Below the pieces are notes generated by a model. The model did no database searches and had not been told where the DNA came from. It saw only the letters and a program-made list of their open reading frames with translations. Below, one piece after another: positions 1-8,173 of a DNA stretch of 10,042 nt. Location: positions 1 through 10,042 of the forward strand of contig JACRDR010000022.1 of NCBI GenBank assembly GCA_016212845.1, given 5' to 3'. The position numbers were made by a program, and so were the translations under genes. The DNA is from Elusimicrobiota bacterium. Lineage in GTDB: Bacteria > Elusimicrobiota > Elusimicrobia > UBA1565 > JACRDR01. Positions within the stretch are counted from its first letter, which is position 1. Each line of letters begins with the position of its first letter.

Positions 1-2
1 CT

Positions 3-764
3 CTAACCGCCCAGCTCGCGCGCAACTGTCCGTCGAGGAGGCTGTTCTTCGGCCTGCAGGCCTCGGCGAGCACCCACGCGTGGGTGGAGGCGGGCGAGAT
101 CAAGGTGAAGCTCCCCGGCGGGCCGGTGCAGTCCTTCACGCCGCCGAAGCTCCCCGGCACGCACAACCTCGAGAACGCGATGGCGGCGATCCTGCTCGCT
201 CTCGACCGGAAGATTCCGGCCAAGGCGATCCAGAAGGGCCTGAAGAGCTTCAAAGGGGTCGAGCACCGGATCGAGGACTGCGGCACTATCGGCGGCATCC
301 GCTGCGTCAACGACTCCAAGGCGACGAACGTCGAGTCCACGCTCGTCGCGCTGCGCGCGCTCGCCGGCGGCGGGCCCGGCAACATCCTGCTCATCCTCGG
401 CGGGCTCCATAAGGGGTTCGCCTACACGCCCCTGCGCTCCTTTCTCGGCACGACGGTGAAGGGCATCCTGACCATCGGCAGCGCCGCGCGCAAGATCGAG
501 GAGGATTTGAGCGGCCACGTGCCGATCCTCCCGTGCGAGACGCTCGAGGAAGCGGTGAACACGGGCCTAAAAGTCGGGGAGAAGGGGGACATCCTCCTGC
601 TTTCGCCCGCCTGCGCCTCCTTCGACCAGTTCCGCGACTTCGAGGACCGGGGACGGAAGTTCAAGGCCCTGGTGGCGGCCTTCAAGGCCGCGGGGCCCCA
701 TAAGCCGGCGAGCGCCGGCTCACCCCGCGGCACGGCGTCCGGGGAGAGAGGCAGACGCCAGTGA
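3..764 (+). CDS. murD: UDP-N-acetylmuramoylalanine--D-glutamate ligase, C-terminal part (5' truncated)
   Basis: The frame is open from the window edge and 253 residues are visible. This corresponds to the end of the central domain and the whole C-terminal domain of MurD, the cytoplasmic ATP-dependent ligase that adds D-Glu to UDP-MurNAc-L-Ala. Family marks in order are the GTHNLENAMAA helix (about nt 159-191), GVEHRIE (258-278), NDSKATN (309-329), the LILGGLHKGF stretch and LLSPACASFDQF near nt 594-632. Known MurD active-site residues lie in the SKATN and SPACAS motifs. The N-terminal UDP-binding domain and P-loop, roughly 200 residues or more, lie upstream of the window. The GTG at 84 is internal and is not the start. 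The last 25 or so residues (after KALVAAFKAAG) are a low-complexity Pro/Gly/Arg tail beyond the usual family end. The TGA overlaps the ftsW GTG by 4 nt. Confidence 0.95.
   Translation, partial: LTAQLARNCPSRRLFFGLQASASTHAWVEAGEIKVKLPGGPVQSFTPPKLPGTHNLENAMAAILLALDRKIPAKAIQKGLKSFKGVEHRIEDCGTIGGIRCVNDSKATNVESTLVALRALAGGGPGNILLILGGLHKGFAYTPLRSFLGTTVKGILTIGSAARKIEEDLSGHVPILPCETLEEAVNTGLKVGEKGDILLLSPACASFDQFRDFEDRGRKFKALVAAFKAAGPHKPASAGSPRGTASGERGRRQ
703..720. repeat. 18-bp perfect palindromic hairpin in the murD 3' tail
   Basis: The sequence AGCCGGCG-AG-CGCCGGCT forms two perfect 8-nt arms around a 2-nt centre. It lies inside the non-conserved C-terminal extension of murD, about 40 nt before the ftsW start. 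No T-tract follows, so it does not look like an intrinsic terminator. It could be a small palindromic element that lengthened the gene, or an mRNA structure at the murD/ftsW junction. Confidence 0.5.
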
Positions 765-1921
765 TCCGCGCCCTTTTCAGGCAGGCGGCCTCGCGCCCGA
801 TCCTCTCGCAGGAGCGCGCCCCGAAGATCCGGCGACGGGACGCGGGCGTGGACATGCCGCTGCTCGGCGTCGTGCTCCTGCTCACCTTCATCGGCATGGT
901 CATGATGTATTCGGCCAGCGCGCACTGGGCGCAGCAGAACCACGGCGACGCCCTGTTCTTCGTGAAGCGGCAGCTCGTCTGGCTGGCGATCGGCCTGCCC
1001 GCCATGTTCGTCGTCTCCAAGATCAACTACAACCGCTGGGGCGAGTGGGCCTGGCTCGGCGTCGCGGTCAGCGTCATCGGCCTCATCGGCGCGCTGCTCA
1101 GCCCTCCGATCGCCGGCGTGCGGCGCTGGATCCGCTTCGGCCCCGTCGGCCTTCAGCCGGCCGAGTTCGCCAAGCTCGCGATGCTCGTGTTCCTGGCCGA
1201 CTACCTGGACCGCAAGCGCAGCAAGATCGATTCGCCGGTGCACGGCGCCGCCGTGCCGTGGTCGGTCCTCGGGCTGATGCTCGGCTTGATCCTCCTCGAA
1301 AAAGACCTCGGCACTCCGGCGCTCATGTTCGCGACGGCGGTGCTCGTGCTGTTCATCGGCGGCGCCCGCCTGCGCTACGTGGGAGCGGCGATCGCGGCCT
1401 CGCTCCCGCTGCTCGTTTGGCAGCTCTGGGCCTACCCCTACCGGCGGCGGCGCGTGCTCAGCTTCATGAATCCGTTCGAGCAGGCGCAAGGCGACGGCTA
1501 CCAGCTCGTGCAGTCGATCCTCGCCGTGGGCTCGGGCGGCTGGTTCGGGAAGGGCCTCGGCGCCTCGCAGCTCAAGCTGCTGCACCTCCCCACGCCGCAC
1601 ACGGACTTCATCTTCCCCGTCGTCTGCGAGGAGCTCGGCCTCGCGGGCAGCCTATTCATCCTCGGGCTCTTCGTGACGCTGCTGCTGCGAGGCATCAAGG
1701 TCGCGCGCGCGGCGCCGAACCTTTTCGGCACCCTGCTCGGCAGCGGCATCGTCCTGTGGATCGCGCTGCAGGCGTTCTTCAACGCGTCGATGTCGGTCGG
1801 CCTGATCCCGACGAAAGGCGTGCCGCTGCCCTTCTTCTCGTTCGGCGGCTCCTCGCTCGTCGTGACGCTCGTCGCGATGGGCATCCTCCTCAATATCTCC
1901 CGGCAGGCCCGGCCGCAGTGA
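761..1921 (+). CDS. ftsW: Septal peptidoglycan glycosyltransferase FtsW (SEDS family)
   Basis: The product has 386 residues, normal for FtsW. It is a polytopic inner-membrane SEDS protein that polymerises Lipid II into septal glycan with a partner class B PBP. A short basic cytoplasmic N-terminus (about residues 1-31) precedes the first TM segment, which contains FIGMVMMYSAS. SEDS marks are GVRRWIRFGP (119-128) followed by LQPAEFAKL, then HTDFIF with Asp282, equivalent to the catalytically essential Asp of E. coli RodA (D262) and FtsW (D297), then EELGLAG, and PLPFFSFGGSSL (355-366) near the C-terminus. Its position between murD and murG favours FtsW over RodA. The GTG start overlaps the murD stop (GTGA), and a GAGAGG stretch about 12 nt upstream could help initiation. 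The TGA overlaps the murG GTG in the same way. Confidence 0.95.
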   Translation: MIRALFRQAASRPILSQERAPKIRRRDAGVDMPLLGVVLLLTFIGMVMMYSASAHWAQQNHGDALFFVKRQLVWLAIGLPAMFVVSKINYNRWGEWAWLGVAVSVIGLIGALLSPPIAGVRRWIRFGPVGLQPAEFAKLAMLVFLADYLDRKRSKIDSPVHGAAVPWSVLGLMLGLILLEKDLGTPALMFATAVLVLFIGGARLRYVGAAIAASLPLLVWQLWAYPYRRRRVLSFMNPFEQAQGDGYQLVQSILAVGSGGWFGKGLGASQLKLLHLPTPHTDFIFPVVCEELGLAGSLFILGLFVTLLLRGIKVARAAPNLFGTLLGSGIVLWIALQAFFNASMSVGLIPTKGVPLPFFSFGGSSLVVTLVAMGILLNISRQARPQ

Positions 1922-3078
1922 CCGCCCGTCCGCCGCGGGTCGTCCTCGCCGCGGGGGGGACCGGCGGCCATTTTTATCCCGGCTACGTGCTCGGCCGCGC
2001 GCTGCGCGAGCAGGGCTTCGAGACGCTGTATTTGGTCCGCGAGGACGATCCGGCCGGGAAAGTCCTGGCGGCCGACAACCTCCCGTACGTCGAAGTGCCC
2101 CTGCGCGGCCTCCCGCGCCGCCCGGGGCCCGACCTCATCCGGTTCTTTTGGAAGCTCGCCAAAAGCCTCCGCCTCGTCGGGCACGTGATCGCCGATTTCA
2201 AGCCCGACGCGCTCGTCGCGATGGGCGGCTACCTCACCTTTCCGGCGGCCTACGCCGCATGGCGGCGGGACGTGCCGGTGCTGCTGCACGAATCGAACTC
2301 GATCCTCGGCCTGGCGAACAAGGCGAGCCTGCCCTTCGCGCGGCGGCTCGCGATCGGGCTGCCCTTCGACCGCCCGCCCCGGGTGCCTTTCTTGCTCTCG
2401 GGCACGCCCGTGCGCCGAGACCTATGGCGCCTGCCCGACCCCGCGGCCGCCCGAGCGCAGCTCGGCCTCGATCCCGCGAATGCCACGATCCTCGTCTTCG
2501 GCGGCTCGCAGGGCGCGCGCGCGATGAACAAGCTCGTCCCCGAAGGGCTGAAGCTCGCCGCCGGCGCCCTAAAGGGCTCTCCGGAATCTTCGATTCCGGG
2601 CGCCTTCCAGGTGCTCCATCTGGCGGGGGCGAAGGAGGTCGACGCCGCAACCTCGGCCTACGCCGGAGCGCCGTTCGCAGCGAAAGTTTTGCCGTACCTC
2701 CACGAGATGGAGCGCGGCTACGCCGCCGCCGACCTCGTGATCTGCCGCTCGGGAGCGAGCACGCTCGCGGAACTGGCGGCGACGGGCAAGCCCGCGCTCC
2801 TGGTGCCTTTCCCGTTCGCCGCGGCCGACCACCAGGCCGCGAACGCGTGGGTCGCCGCCCGGGCCGGAGCGGCGCGCAGCCTGTCCGAGCGCGAGCTCAC
2901 GCCGGCCTCCCTGGCGGCCGCCGTGTCGGATTTGATACCGTCGGGCTCGGCCGTTTCCGCCGCCCGCGCGCGCCTGCTGGAGATGGGACGGCGCTGGGGG
3001 CGGCTGGGCCTCCCGAGCGCTCCCGATTGCGTGGCGGGCCTGGCCTCCACGGTGCGCGAACTGACCGAACTGCGATGA
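1918..3078 (+). CDS. murG: UDP-GlcNAc:undecaprenyl-PP-MurNAc-pentapeptide GlcNAc transferase
   Basis: MurG is a GT28 family enzyme on the inner face of the membrane that converts Lipid I to Lipid II. The 386-residue product is somewhat longer than E. coli MurG (about 355). Visible motifs are the glycine loop GGTGGHFYP (13-21), GGYLTFPA, HESN (124-127), the second glycine loop FGGSQGA (194-200), CRSGASTLAEL starting at Cys276, and the donor-side PFPFAAADHQAAN with Asp304-His305-Gln306. HESN replaces the HEQN seen in E. coli and Bacillus, a variant of unknown consequence. Residues 219-229 (KGSPESSIPGA) look like an insertion encoded by a hairpin. I chose the GTG at 1918 because it overlaps the ftsW stop by 4 nt and places the first glycine loop at the normal distance from the N-terminus. 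There is no clear Shine-Dalgarno, so translation is probably coupled. Confidence 0.95.
   Translation: MTARPPRVVLAAGGTGGHFYPGYVLGRALREQGFETLYLVREDDPAGKVLAADNLPYVEVPLRGLPRRPGPDLIRFFWKLAKSLRLVGHVIADFKPDALVAMGGYLTFPAAYAAWRRDVPVLLHESNSILGLANKASLPFARRLAIGLPFDRPPRVPFLLSGTPVRRDLWRLPDPAAARAQLGLDPANATILVFGGSQGARAMNKLVPEGLKLAAGALKGSPESSIPGAFQVLHLAGAKEVDAATSAYAGAPFAAKVLPYLHEMERGYAAADLVICRSGASTLAELAATGKPALLVPFPFAAADHQAANAWVAARAGAARSLSERELTPASLAAAVSDLIPSGSAVSAARARLLEMGRRWGRLGLPSAPDCVAGLASTVRELTELR
2581..2599. repeat. Hairpin element inside murG (8-bp arms, TTC loop)
   Basis: CCGGAATC-TTC-GATTCCGG is a perfect 8-bp inverted repeat around a 3-nt loop. It encodes part of MurG residues 219-229, in the linker between the helix after FGGSQGA and the FQVLHLAG strand. 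Homologues such as E. coli MurG are shorter there. Third-position A/T is unusually frequent in these codons (4 of 11) for this gene. It resembles the in-frame palindromic elements known from some bacteria, but no second copy was found in the window. Confidence 0.45.
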
Positions 3079-3854
3079 AGAAGCTCCGCCGCCGCTCCTC
3101 CGACGTCCCGGCCATCCTCGTCTGCAACGACGACGGAGTCTACGGCGCGGGCCTCCGGCCGCTCATCGAGGCGATGCGCCGGCTCGGCCGCGTGACCGTG
3201 GTCGTTCCCGATCAGGAGCGCTCGGCCGACAGCCACTGCCTCACGCTTCATAAGCCGCTCCGGGTGCGCACGGTAGAGAAAGACTTCTACATCCTCAACG
3301 GCGCGCCCGCCGACTGCGCGCGCTTCGGCATCCTCGGCATCCTGAAGAACAAGGTCGACCTCGTGGTCAGCGGCATCAACCACGGCTACAACCTGGGCGA
3401 GGACGTCGTCTACTCGGGCACGGTCGCCGCCGCGATGGAGGGAACCCTCCTCGACAAGAAGGCGATCGCCTTCAGCCAGGGCTACGGCCCCAACGAAAAG
3501 GCGAACTTTTCCGCCGCCGCCGAGTTCGCGCTCAAGGCCGGCGCCGAGGTCCTCGAGCGCGGCCTGCCGCCGGGGATCTGCTTGAACGTGAACGTGCCGC
3601 CGCTCCCGACCGGACGCGCGAAGGGCGTAGCCGTCTCCCGTTTGGGACGCCGGATCTACGGCACCAAGATCACCGGCCGCATAGACCCCCGCGGCGTGAA
3701 CTACTTCTGGCTCGCCGGCCGGCAGGTGTCCGGCGTCTCGATCCCGGGAACCGACGTCGCGGCTATCGAGCAGGGAAAAATCACCGTGACGCCGCTGCAC
3801 GTGGATTCCACCGACCTGGGCATGGTGCGGGCCCTAAAAAAATGGAACCTTTAG
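3075..3854 (+). CDS. surE: 5'/3'-nucleotidase SurE
   Basis: SurE is a metal-dependent cytoplasmic phosphatase that dephosphorylates nucleoside 5'- and 3'-monophosphates. It is linked in other bacteria to stationary-phase survival and nucleotide salvage. The product has 259 residues, the usual family size. The metal-binding residues are present: Asp19-Asp20 in VCNDDGVYG, Ser50 in PDQERSADSH, and Asn102 in SGINHGYNLGEDVVYSGT, which correspond to E. coli D8, D9, S39 and N92. YILNGAPADC and CLNVNVPP are further SurE signatures. The ATG at 3075 overlaps the murG stop (ATGA), and no Shine-Dalgarno is visible, so translational coupling is likely. The gene ends with a run of seven A followed by TGGAACCTTTAG. 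SurE next to murG is not the classical dcw arrangement. Confidence 0.95.
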   Translation: MKKLRRRSSDVPAILVCNDDGVYGAGLRPLIEAMRRLGRVTVVVPDQERSADSHCLTLHKPLRVRTVEKDFYILNGAPADCARFGILGILKNKVDLVVSGINHGYNLGEDVVYSGTVAAAMEGTLLDKKAIAFSQGYGPNEKANFSAAAEFALKAGAEVLERGLPPGICLNVNVPPLPTGRAKGVAVSRLGRRIYGTKITGRIDPRGVNYFWLAGRQVSGVSIPGTDVAAIEQGKITVTPLHVDSTDLGMVRALKKWNL

Positions 3855-3880
3855 GCGGAGTGATTCAGCCGACCTTACGG

Positions 3881-3895
3881 GAGATAGACGATCTC
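3881..3895. promoter_or_regulatory. Possible operator dyad upstream of the CRP-family gene
   Basis: GAGAT-AGACG-ATCTC is a perfect 5-bp inverted repeat with 5-nt spacing, ending 11 nt before the proposed -35 element. An overlapping CGAT-CTC-ATCG dyad spans 3889-3899. The position suits a regulator site, but neither dyad resembles a TGTGA-N6-TCACA CRP site, and short dyads occur by chance. Confidence 0.2.
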
Positions 3896-3906
3896 ATCGC
3901 GTCGTA

Positions 3907-3934
3907 TTGCCCTAAGGGGAGCCCCGAATATACT
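3907..3934 (+). promoter_or_regulatory. Candidate sigma-70-type promoter for the CRP-family gene
   Basis: TTGCCC (3907-3912) and TATACT (3929-3934) are separated by 16 nt in a locally AT-richer stretch between surE and the regulator. The expected transcript start near 3941 would leave only about 6 nt before the ATG at 3947, so the message would be nearly leaderless. It would let the regulator, hisS and aspS be expressed apart from the upstream murein genes. Confidence 0.4.
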
Positions 3935-3946
3935 AAGATCACCGGC

Positions 3947-4639
3947 ATGAGCCTGGCCCTTCTCCGCTCCAGCCCGCTCCTGCGGTCTTTGCCGCCCGCC
4001 GCCCTCCGCCGCGTGCTCAAGTTCGCGCGCTGGCGCGAGTTCCCCGCGGGCATGGACGTCTTCACCAAGTACGACCAGGCGAGCCACCTGTTCATCATCG
4101 GCCGGGGCCGCGTGAAGATCTTTTCGGCGTCGGCGGGCAAGAAGCGCAAAACCTTCGCCTACCTCGGCGTCGGCAAGTTCTTCGGCGAGATGGCGCTCCT
4201 GGAAGGCCGCGAGCGCTCCGCGTCGGCCCAGGCCGTCGAAGACACCCAGCTCCTCTTGATCCACAAGCGCGACTTCAAGGCGATGCTCCTTGAAGACTCG
4301 AAGCTCGCCGTGACGCTCCTGCACGTGCTTTCCGACCGCCTCCGCCGCGCGAACGAGGAGATCGAAGGCCTGATGTTCCGCAACGTCCTGGGCCGGGTGT
4401 CAAAGACGCTGATCACCCTCGCCGAGCAGAGCGGGAAGCGCTGGCGCGGCGGCATGCTCATCGGCGGCAAGTTCACCCACCAGGAGCTCGCCGACCTCGT
4501 GGGCACGACGCGCGAGCCGCTCTCGCGAGCCCTCGCCGCGCTGCGCCGCGCCGACCTCGTCGAGGTCCGCCACGGCCAGCTCTTCCTGCGCGACCCGAGA
4601 AAGATGCGAGACCTCGTCGGAGACGGCGCTCCCGTCTAA
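3947..4639 (+). CDS. CRP/FNR-family transcriptional regulator
   Basis: The 230-residue product has a cyclic-nucleotide-binding-type beta-roll followed by a winged helix. The effector pocket signature FGEMALLEGRERSAS (about residues 79-93) keeps the Gly-Glu and Arg-Ser pair that contact cAMP in E. coli CRP. A dimerisation helix follows (VTLLHVLSDRLRRANEE). The HTH (about 177-198) reads HQELADLVGTTREPLSRAL. Its Arg189, Glu190 and Arg194 align with CRP R180, E181 and R185, suggesting a TGTGA-like half-site. There is no N-terminal Cys cluster, so it is not an FNR-type Fe-S sensor. The frame also has an ATG at 3842 overlapping surE. I prefer 3947 because it starts at the typical SPLLRSLP position, follows the TATACT box, and the codons from 3842 to 3946 have only 22 of 35 G/C third positions, against 33 of 35 just after 3947. 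The ligand and regulon are unknown. Confidence 0.88.
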   Translation: MSLALLRSSPLLRSLPPAALRRVLKFARWREFPAGMDVFTKYDQASHLFIIGRGRVKIFSASAGKKRKTFAYLGVGKFFGEMALLEGRERSASAQAVEDTQLLLIHKRDFKAMLLEDSKLAVTLLHVLSDRLRRANEEIEGLMFRNVLGRVSKTLITLAEQSGKRWRGGMLIGGKFTHQELADLVGTTREPLSRALAALRRADLVEVRHGQLFLRDPRKMRDLVGDGAPV

Positions 4640-4656
4640 GAAGGCTCCGGGTTCCC

Positions 4657-5927
4657 ATGGCGCTGCAGTCGGTGAAGGGCTTCAAGGATATCCTGCCTCC
4701 GGAATCGGAACGCACCGCCGCGTTCGAGGCGCTCGCCAGAGGCGTGCTCGAGTCCTTCGGCTTCCGGGAGCTGCGGCTCCCCGTCGTCGAGGCGCAGGAG
4801 CTCTTCGTTAAGGCTACGGGCGAGACCACCGACATCGTCGAGAAGGAGATGTTCGTCCTCACCGACGCCGGCGGGCGCAACCTCGCCCTGCGTCCGGAGG
4901 GAACGCCCGGCGCGGTCCGCGCGTTCCTCCAGCACAACCTCAATCTCCAGGGCGGCCGCACCAAGCTCTATTACATCGGGAGCATGTTCCGCGCGGAACG
5001 CCCCCAGGCCGGCCGGTTCCGCGAATTCGAGCAGATCGGCGCCGAGGCGTTCGGCAACGGGCACCCGTCGGCCGACGTCGAGACGATCCTGGCCCTCGCC
5101 CGCATCCTGGATGGGGCGGGGCTCAAGGGCCGCTACACCGTCCATTTGAACAACCTCGGCTGCGAGCGGCCCGAGTGCCGTCCCGCGTATCGCGCGAAGC
5201 TGCTCGAGTTCCTGCGCTCCGTCGCCGACACCCTTTGCGAGAACTGCAAGCGCCGCCTCGAGCGCAACCCGCTGCGCGCCCTCGACTGCAAGGGCGACGG
5301 ACCCAAGCTCAAGGCGAACCCGGCCACCCCGCAGCTCGCTCCGTGCGCCGAATGTCACGCCCATTTCGAGACGGTGAAGACCCTCCTGCCGGCGGGGGGG
5401 CTCGCGTTCGAGCTCGACCCGAATCTGGTCCGCGGCCTCGACTACTACACCCGCACGGTATTCGAGCTGCGGTCGGCCGACGTGGGCTCTCAGGACGCGC
5501 TCGCCGGCGGCGGACGCTACGACGGCCTCATCAAGTCGATGGGCGGCCCCGACGTGCCCGCGACCGGCTGGGCGCTGGGCGTCGAGCGCGTGCTCATGGC
5601 GCTCAAGGCCGCGGGCTCCATTGCTGCGCCGCCCCACCCGGAGGTTTACGTCGCCGTCCAGGCGGAGAGCCCGGAGCTGGAGAAGGCGGCTTTCACCGCC
5701 ATGCAGTCGCTTCGGGACTTCTGCCGCGTCGAAGGGGCGCTTTTCGGACACAGCTTGAAGTCGCAGATGCGCGAAGCGGACCGCCTCGGCGCGACCTTCG
5801 CGGTGATTTTCGGCCCGTCGGAATTTTCGGAGGGGAAGTGCACGGTAAAGGATCTTCGAGCGAAGGATCAGCAGTCGCAAACCGCCATCGCGGAACTGGC
5901 GAAGGAAATCCGGTCCCGGCTGAACGC

Positions 5928-5931
<4 letters not shown>
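4657..5931 (+). CDS. hisS: Histidyl-tRNA synthetase (class II)
   Basis: HisRS charges tRNA-His with histidine in the cytoplasm. The product has 424 residues, as expected. It begins KGFKDILPPES. ALRPEGTPG is the usual Thr/Arg-rich segment. Class II motif 2 is FRAERPQAGRFREFEQ (111-126), the HisA motif is LVRGLDYYTRT (from 257), GGGRYDGL follows, and motif 3 is WALGVER (305-311). A C-terminal anticodon-binding domain begins around HPEVYVAV. The middle insertion contains Cys169, Cys174, the pairs Cys194/Cys197 and Cys230/Cys233, and Cys211, which could form a metal site that E. coli HisRS lacks. The start lies 17 nt after the regulator's stop, with AAGAAGG about 12 nt upstream. The TGA overlaps the aspS ATG (ATGA). 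Confidence 0.97.
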
Positions 5932-7709
<1,778 letters not shown>

Positions 7710-7711
7710 GC

Positions 7712-8086
7712 GTGTTCATCTCGAAGGCGCGATTCGAGTCGATGGCCGACGAGGCCTTCGAGGGGATCCCGGAGAAATACCGGGAACTCCTCTACAACGT
7801 CTCGATCGAAGTACGGGGGATTCCGGGGCCGGAGGCGGGCAAGATGAACGGCTCGGCGAACCTGCTCGGACTCTACACCGGCATGACGCGGGCGGAGATG
7901 CAGTCGACGGGCTCGGGCAGCTACATGCCCTCGCGCGTCATCCTCTACCAGAAGAACATCCAGCGGGACTGCAAGAACGAGGCCGAGCTCGAGGCGGCGG
8001 TCCGGACCACGCTGCGCCACGAGCTCGCCCACCACTTCGGCTTCACCGACGAAGAGCTGAAAGAGAAGTGGCCCGAAGGCGCGTAA
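7712..8086 (+). CDS. Small zincin-type metallopeptidase family protein (PF06262-like)
   Basis: This 124-residue protein ends in a zinc-binding HExxHxxGxxD motif: His103, Glu104, His107, Gly110 and Asp113 within RHELAHHFGFTDEEL. That motif, the small size and the N-terminal pattern (FESMADEAFEGIPEKYRELLYNV) match the uncharacterised single-domain zincin family PF06262, for which no physiological substrate is established. No signal peptide or TM segment is seen, so it is probably cytoplasmic. I chose the GTG at 7712, 2 nt after the aspS stop, because the family's N-terminal helix begins there. The ATG at 7742 would remove ten residues of it. It is the last gene of the + strand unit, and a hairpin with T-tract starts 3 nt after its TAA. 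Confidence 0.85.
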   Translation: MFISKARFESMADEAFEGIPEKYRELLYNVSIEVRGIPGPEAGKMNGSANLLGLYTGMTRAEMQSTGSGSYMPSRVILYQKNIQRDCKNEAELEAAVRTTLRHELAHHFGFTDEELKEKWPEGA

Positions 8087-8089
8087 AGC

Positions 8090-8109
8090 GGTGCGTCGCA
8101 CCACTTTTT
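8090..8109 (+). terminator. Rho-independent terminator for the + strand operon
   Basis: GGTGC-GTC-GCACC (8090-8102) forms a short hairpin. After AC it is followed by five T (8105-8109). It lies directly after the metallopeptidase stop codon. The stem is short, and the larger 33-nt pairing of the whole element could reinforce it. Confidence 0.6.
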
Positions 8110-8151
8110 GCATAACTTCGCGCGAAGCGTAACACTACGGCGAAGTTGTGC

Positions 8152-8171
8152 AAAAAATTGTGCGACGCACC
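8152..8171 (-). terminator. Rho-independent terminator for the minus-strand gene
   Basis: Read on the minus strand, GGTGC-GTC-GCACA followed by AA and six T (8157 down to 8152) mirrors the + strand terminator. It begins just past the TGA of the 147-residue protein gene. The stem has four clear pairs plus a G/A mismatch, so the larger inverted repeat may also contribute. Confidence 0.55.
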
Positions 8172-8173
8172 GT

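Larger units (their letters stand above)
8089..8172. repeat. 84-bp imperfect inverted repeat filling the gap between convergent genes
   Basis: The arms 8089-8121 and 8140-8172 are 33 nt each and match at 30 of 33 positions as inverted copies, around an 18-nt centre. Each arm starts at its outer end with CGGTGCGTCGCAC, followed by a T-run (5 or 6) and then GCA(T/C)AACTTCGC. The element begins 2 nt after the metallopeptidase stop and ends 1 nt before the stop of the opposing gene. No target-site duplication is visible at its edges. A perfect 12-bp palindrome (CTTCGCGCGAAG, 8116-8127) straddles the inner end of the left arm. Confidence 0.85.

Noticed and set aside
84..86. GTG at 84 as the murD start
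   Set aside because: The frame is open to the window edge and the upstream residues align with MurD; the gene is simply truncated.
422..1600. Minus-strand open frame opposite murD and ftsW
   Set aside because: The translation is low-complexity Arg/Glu/His-rich sequence with no motifs. The + strand genes are unmistakable.
3836..3842. A-AAA-AAA slippery heptamer at the end of surE that could fuse SurE to the regulator by -1 frameshifting
   Set aside because: No stimulatory Shine-Dalgarno or stem-loop is evident, the following 105 nt do not look coding by third-position composition, and a regulator start at 3947 explains the gene better.
8146..8162. Direct repeat TTGTGC-AAAAAA-TTGTGC as a regulator site
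   Set aside because: It lies inside the right arm of the convergent terminator element and is explained by the hairpin and T-run there.
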